A stretch of 64,000 nucleotides of DNA from NCBI GenBank assembly GCA_047495785.1, contig JBLDXI010000042.1, positions 2,108,001 to 2,172,000 of the forward strand, given 5' to 3'. Below the pieces are notes generated by a model. It was not told the DNA's origin and did not search any database. It saw nothing but the letters and a program-made list of their open reading frames with translations. A program made the position numbers and the translations under genes. Position 1 is the first letter of the stretch; every line of letters begins with the position of its first letter. This DNA comes from Lepidodermella squamata (Eukaryota > Gastrotricha). Below, one piece after another: positions 53,807 through 64,000 of the stretch.

Positions 53807-56121
53807 CTAATTTGAAGTACTAAGCTGAATAAAACTAATTCCTTCAGGAATTTTCCCACCTCGCAATGGTTACAATGATGGGACAAAGCCCTCGGTGATT
53901 CGAAGTGACGATTCGGTGACACAATAAAAATAACAGGGCTATGGATCGGCGGTTATTTATTTTTACATAGAACGACCCGAAAAATGGAAGCTTTCCCCTG
54001 CAATTGATCATTTATTACTAGCATTCCCTCTTCCTTTATGGATAAGGATAAAGACAAGTTGCTTGTCCACCAGGTTTTGTGAATGTCATGTCAGGCGATT
54101 GCGGCCCTATCTCAATCTTCTGAGTCTTCTGAAAATTGTATGTTGCGAAAAAGTGCTCTTGATCTTAATCTCAAAGAAACCTTTCTTTTAGTTCTGGAAC
54201 TTTTTTGGGGTTGTGCAAGAAACGTTGCAGGCCAAGCGTCTCGCGTGCAATTTCGAAATTTGTTGTCAAATGCCTTAGAAAAAATTATTCCGCAATTATG
54301 TCGCAAAATGCGTAGTTTTTTTCCTCAAGGCATTTAGTTGTTTGAACGGAATTTCTATTCTATATGAAGCTTGAAGCCCTAGAGAAAAAAATGACCAGAG
54401 TAAGCACTAAAACTAAAATTTTGATCTGCATTATTAAATCGAGTTCTCAAAACTCATATCTCCGTTTTTCAACAAAATTTTGCATGCGTATAGAACGCGA
54501 GCTCCTTTTTCATGTGGTATAAGATTTGAGGTGGGCAATTGCAGCTCAGTCTTCATCTCATCAAGATAAAGGAAACCAGGGTGCGAAGTACAGGGGTGCT
54601 GGGATGTCGCGACACCCCAGACTCCAACCAGAGGAAGACTGAAAAATCCACTGAAGACTGAAAAAAGTCAACTTTGAATAAAAATGAAGATATTAACAGT
54701 TTAGCTTGAGCGCTCACTCTGTTCATTTTTTCTCTATGCTTAGAGCTTACAAATGGATAATTAATAATGCCGGGTTGGGATCTCCGATCCTAATGCTTCC
54801 AGGGATGGAATATATCTATTCCGTTTTTTCCCAAAATAATTTTATTTTAATAATAATTTCACATAAAACAAAGCATTCACTACAACAGTACGCCAAAACA
54901 CCTCCTAAAATGAGAATAAAACTAGGGGCGAGCCGAAATTTCGGGTAACCGAATTCTCAAAGCTGAATTCGGTTCGGTTCGGTTCGGTTCGATTATCCCA
55001 AAAAAAACCGAATTTCAAACCCAATTTTATGTAATTCTGATTTATTGTAGTTTGTTTTATTTACAGTTTACAGTTTACACTCGCAGTTGTAATTAAGCAC
55101 AGGTAGATTATTTTTACAGATTAAAATCCACTCGTCTGCCGGCTCGTTCCGCCTCGATTTCACTCGTTTCATTCGTTTTACTCGATCTATATTTCGTGCT
55201 TCACTCGAATATAGATTTCTACTCATGTTATATCATACCAAATGTAAAAATTGAACAGATTCCAAAATAATGTCTTTGGTCCCTGCCCTGGAGACCACGA
55301 CTATTCTGTCACACTTATCTATAAGTCAGAGTTATATCAAACCTGTAGCTTGAGTAACTCGAATCACAGATACGTGAATAATTATTAAATTGCCGAAATT
55401 GATTTATCGGAATCTTCATTGATTTTCTGGTTAACATTTCAATCGCTTGATTCATAATGTTCTAAAACTCGTCATCGGCGTTCGTGCTGTAACATAATTC
55501 GGAAACACTATCTACATCGGTATTGATTCTTTAATACCGTGACAATTCAACCGTGTCGACTTTCCGCGAGATTCGCCCCATGTTTAATTTTCATAATCAG
55601 AGTATCCGCTCAGATTTCAGCTTCAGATTGTATGAAATTAATTCCCGGAATAGTAATTCGATAGACATCGGGAATTGTTTGCCATACAAGACGCCCAAAT
55701 CCAATCCAAGACTGAGCCACAACATCGAAAATTAAATTTTGCGTCTAGAATGACCTTGATCGCTTGCTGGGGCCCTATCGTTGAAGCAAAGCCATCCTTG
55801 GCATTGTTCCAACTTCTTCGAATTGATCGAAAATGTTGTAGCGCGCTTCTCACAGTTACCGCACGAATTATGTTGCGTAGGAGAGATCGTTAGTTTCGTT
55901 TCTCCGGCTGATGCCTCACCCGTTTTTTCCCAGTGCGATACCGGTTTACATTTAATTGCTTCGTGTCTGGGATTTGCCAAGTCTCATACGGAATTGATGC
56001 AACCAAGACGAAAACTCTTTCGTTTATTTGCGAAGCGTCCTGTAGGAAATAATTAAGAGGTTTCCACTTTCATCAATCAAAGTTTTCGGCGACATCCTGC
56101 ACATTTTGATGAAATTTCGAG
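53807..56121. other. 2.3 kb without a recognised gene
   Basis: Includes the dispersed repeat at 54576-54660 and a GGTTC microsatellite (54968-54993). A minus-strand frame with CGNCEKRATTF..CQGWLCF (55732-55980) may be a decayed coding fragment. The last 180 bases are the promoter region of mucin/SEA gene 2. Confidence 0.45.
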
Positions 56122-59100
56122 ATGCTGGCAAGACTTACTGCCCTTTTAGCAGGCATAACCGCTTGCACAGCTGAGAATACAGAAACCTGCCTGTGGAACG
56201 CCACTGCTGCGGGTATCATAACAACATCCCGCATCTCCACATACATGAATCGAAAGAGTATATCGCCGACCCTTACTACGGCTTATGACCTGGGAACAAC
56301 TGTTTTAGTGACATGCAACGCCAACTCATCTGCTACCTCGACAAAATGCTTGGATAGCGGCCGTTGGACTAAAAGCATCAGTAGTTGCTCGGACTTCAGT
56401 AAATTCGTTTCTATATTCGAAAATGTGATTCAAAATTAGAACTATATAGATTCAGCCAACCAGATGAGCAATCAAGCGTGTGATTGGCCGGTTGAACTAA
56501 AGGCCGATCATACGTACAAAATCAGCGTTGACGACGAAAAGACTTGGAGTGTCGCTTCTTCTTTAAAAGCTGCGGTACAAAATGCCATCGTTAGAGATTT
56601 CTGCGCGTCTGGAGCTTACATTCAATCGACCTGTCTCAATGGGAAATTTCTCCCAGATCCCACTAGTTTTGATTGTGGAGAACCTGGGGACACACCTCCC
56701 TCAAAGCTAACAGCGTATTGGCCTTTGAATAAAGACACATTGTTAAGAGCAGTTACTCCAGGCACGCCTGGTTTCTCGATCATGGATGGAGCGAATTTAA
56801 CTACCATTACATCAGTGAGCTTTTTGGAGTATGGGTATAAGCTGGGTGGACCGAATGGTGGATGGTTGAAAAGTGAGGGGAAAGTTACGCAAATGTACGG
56901 TCCCGCTTGGTCTATTGCAGTGCTAGCTAGGGGCGACTTTCTTGGCGATCTGGTCAAGATGTCATCTGGGGACCTTTCTTACCAAGTATCAGTTGTCAAT
57001 GCTTCCGTGCAAGTAAACCTACTAGGAGGACTCTCTTCAATGAACAATCCAAAATTCGGGAATCATAACGGCTGGATACTGTATTTGGTTGGTCATGATG
57101 CCGTAACAGCTAGGGCGGTACTTTCAGCCTTCTTCGGGTCATTATACAACTCCGGAATGAAACAAGGCGGAAATGGGACACTTCCTACCTCTGGAGTTGA
57201 TGTTACCCTAGGCGAAGCGTAAGTGACAAACCCATGTTTGTAACGAAAAATAATAACTTTTTTCAGATCCAACACCTCTGGGGCAATTTCTTGTCTCATT
57301 ATGTTCAATTTTTTCTATTCAGACCCAGATTCAGCCGACATACTAGCCCGGCAGTGCATAGCAAGTTAGATCAAGTGCTTAGCAAGCTAGAATTTTTGTT
57401 TCTATTATGTGTTATATACCTAAGCCATGTTGTCTCCTGACGCATCGAAACTTAACTCCTGCAAAAACTGCACTTGGAATTACGAAGACAATTTGTCGAT
57501 GAACATAGCAAACCTCCGTAAGAGAAGAATTTTTAATGTTGAGTACAGTGAATTTTCTAAACTGGACGCTTTCGGGTGGCTCGATTAAAAAATGTGGATC
57601 CTCTTAAAGTTTGGAAAGCCCAAAAAACCACAGGTTGGAGACCATCTGGTCTTATAATTTGGGCCCGAAAAAACCCCTAGTTCGAGGATCTTAATTGGCG
57701 CACCTGTTTAGACCGTTTTCAGTGTATTTTACCTAAATTGTAGACAAGTTTTACCGACGAGGGGCGGCAACTCTAACAAAGAACGGAATGACGATTCGAT
57801 TGGCTGCAATGGGCCAGCAAGGCGTGGTGTGGTCTCCTTTAGTAAGTTTTATTATCAATATCTGAAAAACCGTGGACGAAGAACTAAAAAATGTACACTT
57901 TATTCAGACTTTCAGGGCATCAATCGATTTCCGCGCCGAGTTCCAAGTAACAATAGACCCCCTCAATGTTGATTTGGAATTGTGGTTCGCAGCAAGCCCA
58001 ACCTCAATCGACCTGACAAAAGGCTCGAGTGAAAACCGGGCCTTCAACCTAAAAATGAACTCATTTGCTGGGATGTTAGTTCGCCGCTCCAAAATTGGTC
58101 GTTACGAAATTCAATACTCGGCCGAGCCTGTGCCTCTTGCTAACATAGTATCGGCAGTCAATGTGACCAACTCCTGTAATCCGCAGGGGATTATTCTAGA
58201 AAAAGTCGGGAAGAATCTAACCGTGTACTGCCAGGACCCCAACTTCATCGTATTTCTAGTTTCGGTAGATATCAGCCCATTCAACTCGATAGCTGACGAT
58301 ATAGTCATGGGAATTTACGCCCAGTATCAGATACATACACTCAATATCAAGACACAGGCCTATTTGCATTTGATCAAGTTTCATACCAACAGTCCTGTTA
58401 CATCAACTTCATCAACGAGTACAACTAGTATTACTACTGGCCCTGACAGTACTACTACTACTGCTTCTAGCACCCCTGCTAACACTGAACCATCCTCATC
58501 TGTATCTACTGCTACCTCCCCTACTACATCTACTGCTAGGTCTACTGCATCTACTTCGACCTTGTTCTCCACTCGAGATATCTCTTCGACCACAACCGCT
58601 GTTATGAAGGCCTCTGGGACATTCTACACATACGTGCCAGCCATGAATATGAGTATTACTGGCGATGTAATCGTAATACCGACTGCTAACCTCACGATTT
58701 CAACCCAACCTTGGGATACTAGCTTGGACAGACCCGGCTCGCGAAATTTCACCGCTCTAGCCGATTTCATGCTACCAGCCATTCGACAGCAGGCTGATAA
58801 GACCTGTGAACTGTTGAATTGCGAGGTTCTTTCGGTGAATATCACTGGTTTCCGCAAGGGCAGCATCATTTCGGATTACATTGTAGTTCTAAGGAGTTTG
58901 ACGCAGCTAACCGAGAGCGAGATTGCGTTCAAAGTCGCCGTTGCAACTGAGAAGCTGAAAGAAGTAATCACCGCCAAGCTCGCAAATGGGCTAGATTCCT
59001 CGCGATTGGGTGGGGTAGTCATTCGACAGATCGACGGGCCATTACTAGTTACAGGCTCGGGCTTTACAAAACAACCCGTTGGTAGCGTTGTTGGATATGA

Positions 59101-59188
59101 ACCGAAAAATCATGCGAATCCTGTCACGAAATCGCAGGCATTGACAGGTTTTCTCATTCTCTTCTCAACTATGGTCATTTCCATGTAA
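56122..59188 (+). CDS. Mucin-like cell-surface protein with SEA-like domain (2)
   Basis: Exons fixed by phase are 56122-56398, 56450-57218, 57267 to about 57350, one ending at 57841, and 57908-59188. The join across 57350-57745 is unresolved. Order: signal peptide MLARLTALLAGITACTA; sushi-like Cys domain (VLVTCNANSS, RWTKSISSC); CLNGKFLPDPTSFDCGEP; a laminin-G/ConA-like domain (LTAYWPLNKDT, WSIAVLARGDF, NGWILYLVGHDA, NGMTIRLAAMGQQGVVW, DLELWFAASP); a Thr/Ser stalk of about 70 residues (58390-58610) expected to be O-glycosylated; a SEA-like domain (GSRNFTALADFMLPAIRQ, VNITGFRKGSIISDYIV, AFKVAVATEKL); and a hydrophobic C-terminus (ALTGFLILFSTMVISM) with no cytoplasmic tail, suggesting a GPI signal. 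Probably a surface glycoprotein in epithelium or cuticle-facing cells. Confidence 0.75.
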
Positions 59189-61183
59189 TTACACTGTAAA
59201 ACTCTATACACTTTTTTCCCCTATATAAATGCTTTTTGGTTGAATGTTAGCATTACCGCAATAATCTATAATACTAAACGACGAAGGTCCTCAACGGCTA
59301 AATTTGAATTTTCCTTTGTATTTGCCGGCATGCTTAAATAGTATACTTCCACTCACCCGGTAGCCAAGTGCTTAGTGTCAATAGATAGAGAATAAAAAAC
59401 TACTCGAGCGAAAAATGCCAGATTTCGAATCCGTCAAATCCGCAGTGTCAAAAATGCCAAAAAACAAATAGAGCGCTTTCTGATTTTGAACGCAATTAAA
59501 TTTAAAATACGAAAACATTTTTAAACAGTTATTTATTTACTAAAACTAATTTTTATTATTTAAATTTAAATATTTTCCATGGCGACGCGTTTGCGGGGAA
59601 ATTCAAAAATTCCGGTCGCGTCGCCTGACTCTTGGGGTTCCAGTATCTCAACCAAGGACACGTCCCCGGGGTCGGGGAATGCTAAATTCGTGCTCAGCAT
59701 GGTCGAATTGATAATTAGAGCATGAGAAAGACAAATAAATCGAAAAAAATTAATTATGTTTATCTCATGCATTGTCGCCACTATTCACAGGTACCATGGA
59801 AGATGGTCTTGATGTCACTCCTTGAGGGTGGATGACGACTTTAAAAAGCTTCTACCGCTGCTTATCTTACTTAGAGTTGTTGATTTAGTAGAAATAGGTG
59901 GTTAATTAATGTTTTTACACCTCAGGAACGTCATTTGCGAGATGTTGGATGCTCACGTTACGTATCCTTTTTAACTTTAACCCCACTCATCCATTGCAAG
60001 ATCTTCTGAGACTGGCTCAGTTCTGTAGAGCATCTACCAAGATCATTCGATTAATGAATCAACTATGTTGAGTAAGAAAAACAACAGTGAAACCTTCGGG
60101 GAGTAACCCATCACCCCAAGGAGTGAACTAATCAGCCATGTTACAAGAGTTCTCGCCCGTGCATGAATCTGATATGCTAACCTTTTCATAAATTCACATT
60201 ATTATCTGGGCTTTCTTATAAAATCGACCGTGCTGATGACGAATCTTACGTGCGCTGACCTCAGAGACGTGTCTTTAGATGAGAATTTAGAACCCCTCAG
60301 TGAAGTCTTCGCGGTTATCAGTGATCCGAAATTTGAGAAAGTTCACCGTGTGTACACATTGGCGCCCGCTTAGCGGGCGCCTGTTGTTTTACTAGTTAAT
60401 AAGAATCAATAAAAGACTTTATACAGTGCTCCCTCGTTAGTGGCACCCTCCTTAAAAGAACTCCCTCGTTTGTAGACCGTAATTTTGGACCCTGCTAAAT
60501 AAATTAGTTGTAAATTTTTAATTAAACAAATAATAATTATTTGATAGATTTAAAAAATTAGGCGTGAAAAATTAAAATAATAAAGCGTTCCTAGAAACCT
60601 AGCGGCGCGTTGTCGTGGCTTTGAGAGATCCAGTTATTTCCAGTTTAGTTCAAACGAGTTGAAACATCATCAGTGCATTAAGCTTTGAAATGACTTTGAT
60701 TATGCAACAGAGTGTGTGGATTAGCTGCCACTCAAGTCGTGCTGCGAGTCGTCCTGATTTTTAGTTGAAATTCCACCAGAAATTCACCAGCCAGTTCATC
60801 AGAAAAAACTAGTAATTCGTTTCAACTATAAAAATGCCCTTCTATCTTCAATCTTCTTGATTGCTGATCAACCAATATGCCCATTGAATTGCCCTCATTT
60901 TTCATTATTTAACAGTTTTCCCAGCCAGAAAATCTCTTTAAATTTATCAGCATTATTAGCATGAGTCAGGATTAAAATCGTTACTTCTTCTTAGGAAAAT
61001 CTGAAACTTCGTGGTATTTTTTATAATATCTGACATCTTTGAATGAGCCCCGCTGAGAGAGAGATACCGATTTATTGGTGGTCTGCGTTACATAATTCTT
61101 AGTAACATTGCCTTTAAGACACAGAGATATGAATTAATTAACTTCAGTATAGGTGATATTTCTTAATAATAAGTATTGGTTAT
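59189..61183. other. 2 kb without a recognised gene
   Basis: Holds a perfect GC hairpin (60361-60381) and AT-rich DNA. The right part is probably the 3' UTR of the R2-like element. A minus-strand frame at 59566-59781 has no supporting homology. Confidence 0.45.
60361..60381. repeat. Perfect GC-rich hairpin
   Basis: GGCGCCCGC, loop TTA, GCGGGCGCC, followed by TGTTGTTTT, within otherwise AT-rich DNA. The role is unknown; it does not match the histone mRNA stem-loop. Confidence 0.6.
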
Positions 61184-64000
61184 TTATCGTTGGTTGGAAT
61201 ATAGATGGTGGTGAAGAATTCGAATACTGTCTTTGAGGGCCTGTGAAGCGATATCGATGGCTGTGCCGGCGTTGATTCCATAATCGCGCAGAAGTTTTAC
61301 GGCTTCTGTTGTCAGGGATCCGCGGGCACCGATATATAGTCCATGTACTTCTATTGAATCTAGGTTGTATGCTTCGCAAATAAACTTGCTACATGGCTCG
61401 TATATTGCGCGTTTTTCCGCATCGACCAATTCGAATTGGTTTTGCGAAGACTCGCATCTGATAGTTGGATCAATAATTATTCCTGTTCGGCTTCCTTTTC
61501 GGAGGGCTAGGATATCAAAGCGGCGAGAAGAGCCGTTGCTGGCTACACAATGTCCTTCCTCAGTGACATTATATCCCTGGCCGCGCAATTCGCTCGCTAT
61601 TTTCTGGCGGATTTTGTTATGTCTCGAAGTGATTAGCAACGAGTTGTAGGGGCAGGCGCCAAGGACGTGAGCAAGAGATTCAATCTCAGCGCCGCATCGA
61701 CGACACTGGTTTCCGTCCTGACTGACACCTGGTACCCCTCTAACCGGAGCCGTGTTTGTAGACATTTTGATCGCCATGGTCCATTCAGCAACGCTTAGCC
61801 CATTTCTCCGAAAAACCCAATTGTTTGTTTTGGGCACGCATTTGAACTGGGCAACTCCTCTCCCTTTTTGATCCAAGCTGCACCATGCTTCAAATTCTCG
61901 CAGTCGAAGAGTGCTACGTATAATCTTAGCATTCGGAGGAAGATTTTTCTCCGGGTCGAATCGATCATCGTTTTCCAATTCCTCATCCAGATTCTGATCA
62001 AGCTCATCATTGTTAAGGTCAACATCAAGTTTCGCTAGACATTCTTCCATTTCCTTCTCAAGGTTTCTGCAGGCCAGTACCAGGGGTTCGCCGTTAGCTA
62101 ACAATTTTCTACAAATATTATATATTTGAAGATAAGCTTCCCAAGTAGCTTTCGGAAGGCCAAGACCACGATGTTTACGAGCAGCATAGAAGAAGCTAGT
62201 GGGCGTGCTTGTAGGCAAACCGACGCATTCTTTAACGACGCTACGCATAATGACGTCAACGGATTCCAAAAATGTTTTCCTGATCGCTTTAATTGGCGCC
62301 GTTTGAAACGGATAAATAAGCTTTGGCCAGATGAACTGGGTCAAAATAGTCAGTTTTTGGTCTGCTAGTAATAGGTTCGAATTTGCTAGCAGTTCTAGTT
62401 GTTCCTTCAGTTCAGAGATGACGGCTGCTTCGTCAAACACAATTTCATCATGGAAGGTGACGCCAAGATACTTGATCGTTTCATCGTTTTTGATTGCCGG
62501 AATGGAATCTCCGTTGCTTAAAATCAAAGGATCGCAGGATAAAACACCATTTTCCACGATAATCGCTGCGCATTTCTTTACGTTAACTTCCAAGCCTATT
62601 TGAGAGAAGAGGTTTCGAGCCATTTCGACGAGTGTTGCAGCGGAATCACGACTATTTCCGACTGGGGCCGAGCACTGAAACGTTTGCTAGTTCTGATGAA
62701 AGCTTAAAACCATAGGCATCAGCTACTTCTTTTTCTGACAATTCACGAAGGACAAAATCGATACAAAGGTTGAAGATGGTTGGTGAGATTGGTGAGCCTT
62801 GCATAACTCCTCTTTGAAATGAGATTTTAGAAGTTTTGTGACCATTTGCCTCGATCTGAGTGGAATTATGATTAATTAGCTCCAGAATCATTTCACGCAG
62901 GTTGCTTGGTATCGGTAATGTTTCCAGAGTGCGCTGAATGTGCTCAAAGCCAATGTTGTCAAAGGCTTTTGCCAGATCCAGAAAGGTTACAACGCATGTA
63001 GACTTTTCTGCCTTCGCTTTTCTTAGACAACCGGAAACAATCGAAGAGTTTATATGTGTACCGGCGCATGATGTAAATCCACGCTGGTTAGACGAAAAAC
63101 TTACGTATTCTCGTAGTCGTCGATCAAGCATTCGTTCGAAAACCCTTCGAACAAGTGAGGTTATCGTAATTGGACGCCAGTTGTTTGGGTCACCCAAATC
63201 TCCAGATTTGTCGATCAACACTGTTCTTGCTAATTTGAGGCTCCTCGGAAGCATTTTCCTTTTCAGCATGGAGTTGTATATGAGGACAAGAACGTCAATG
63301 CAGCCTTCCGCATGAAGTACTCTCATTAGTGTTCTGTCTGGTCCAGGAGATGTATCAAGTGCTATCCCGGCCGCGGCGGCTTTTACTTCGTCAGCGCTTG
63401 TTTCGGATTCGAAAGTAGAGTCAATTTTTGTTTGTTCGTCTACTGTCATCGCATTGTCGTAGAAAGGTCGTGTCGAGTCATTAGCTTTTCCCCATCGTGT
63501 TGCGAAAAAAGAATTAATTTGACTTATCGGTATTAGGCAACCTTTGGACTTGGCCTTGCTGGTCACTAATCTTGCGACTTGACGCCGCCGATTGTAGAAG
63601 AGGTATTGAGCCAGTTCGTATTCGTATTGATGTCTAGATTTTTCTCTCGATCGCTTTGCTGCTCTGGCAGGATTCGACGATGCCTTAAAGTTTTTCTTCG
63701 ATGGCGAGTTTTTGTTCTTTCTCTTTTTCTTTCGGGCAGCGACATATTTTCGAGCCGGGTGCTTAGGGCCCGGTAAATCGTCAATAACATTAGGGAGGTT
63801 CTCCATGAATTCTGACACAGCTTCGTCGAATTCTTCATCGGAACAGTTACTAGTTATCACAGTTTTGAATTTGACGCTCCATTCAGCAAAAAAAGAAACT
63901 TGTTTCTTTGATTTGGTCATCTCGGTACGATCTTCTTTTTCGATTCCAACAGTTGTAGTAGTTGTAGATCTTGCAAACTTTTCGACCGTTTCTTTCCGAC
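61184..64000 (-). mobile_element. R2/NeSL/R4-type non-LTR retrotransposon, 5' end outside window, defective
   Basis: Single minus-strand element, open to the right edge. The first frame (64000-62652) has a basic N-terminal region and RT motifs (LARTVLIDKSGDLGDPNNWR, FLDLAKAFDNIGFEHIQ, GVMQGSPISPTIFNLCIDF). The second frame (62623-61184) continues after the lost FADD box with NSRDSAATLVEMARNLFSQIGLEVN and IKYLGVTFHDE. It then has the C-terminal CCHC knuckle (CRRCGAEIESLAHVLGAC) and a restriction-like endonuclease region (RRFDILALRKGSRTGIIIDP). This RT + CCHC + RLE order is diagnostic for the R2-related clades, which often insert site-specifically (rDNA, SL genes). The target here is not identifiable because the 5' junction is missing. 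Confidence 0.88.
61184..64000 (-). pseudogene. RT-RLE ORF with deletion of the catalytic FADD box
   Basis: RT reads VSVLGPSRK-stop at about 62652, while the neighbouring frame resumes as VGNSRDSAATL. In related proteins an F/Y-A-D-D catalytic box stands exactly between. The sequence there (CTCGGCCCCAGTCGG) is 14-17 bases too short for it, so a microdeletion removed the two catalytic aspartates and shifted the frame. The rest of the frame is free of stops, so the lesion is fairly recent. Confidence 0.75.

Noticed and set aside
55732-55980. Minus-strand Cys-containing frame
   Set aside because: Might be a decayed gene fragment, but no recognisable domain or splice partners.
59350-59430. Possible second tRNA-like element (GGTAGCCAAGTGCTTAG and TTTCGAATCC)
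   Set aside because: Boxes are weak, stems do not form, and no T-run terminator lies close by.
59566-59781. Minus-strand frame ending FEFPRKRVAMENI
   Set aside because: No homology, no splice context, and chance-length in this region.

Overview
The window looks like nuclear DNA from a small-genome invertebrate animal. It holds animal-type genes: family C GPCRs, Cys-loop channels, sushi/LDLa/SEA proteins, a collagen prolyl 4-hydroxylase alpha subunit and an intact tRNA-Arg(ACG). Introns are mostly 48-63 nt with GT..AG ends, intergenic distances are short, and TE remnants are abundant (non-LTR elements of APE and R2 type, MITEs, a Crypton-like tyrosine recombinase). I cannot place the phylum from sequence alone. 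Nematode-like, rotifer-like and other compact protostome or tunicate genomes all remain possible.

Bases 1-28300 are a tandem-duplicated receptor locus. A module holding a minus-strand intronless GABA-B-like receptor, a small secreted-protein gene, a second GABA-B-like receptor, a second small secreted-protein gene and the 3' part of a tyrosine-recombinase-like gene occurs twice (about 2890-15620 and 15813-25974). In the second copy the first receptor is reduced to its N-terminal quarter. The copies differ visibly on the left (indels and three TE presence/absence differences) but are nearly identical over the right 6.5 kb, with a sharp step at 9114/19468. Comparing the copies gives exact empty sites for a CR1-like retroelement, an 824-bp foldback element and a 148-bp MITE.

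Bases 28300-39500 hold a TE-linked DUF7869-like gene with five introns, a third full-length GABA-B-like receptor, a small secreted helical-repeat protein, a long hairpin, a second copy of the MITE and a small coiled-coil gene.

Bases 39900-59200 are a run of mostly plus-strand genes for secreted or surface proteins. They are a signal-peptide/sushi/LDLa protein that ends in ankyrin repeats, tRNA-Arg, two tandem Cys-loop channel subunits with a large extra N-terminal lectin-like domain, a bulb-type lectin, prolyl 4-hydroxylase alpha, and two paralogous mucin/SEA surface proteins. One of the mucin/SEA genes has lost its middle and carries a tRNA-like unit.

Bases 59200-64000 are gene-poor and then carry a minus-strand R2/NeSL/R4-type retrotransposon running off the right edge. 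Its RT catalytic FADD box is deleted.

The genes mostly concern extracellular recognition: receptors, secreted small proteins, lectins, channels and mucins. Any functional link between the co-duplicated receptors and the small secreted proteins is a hypothesis.
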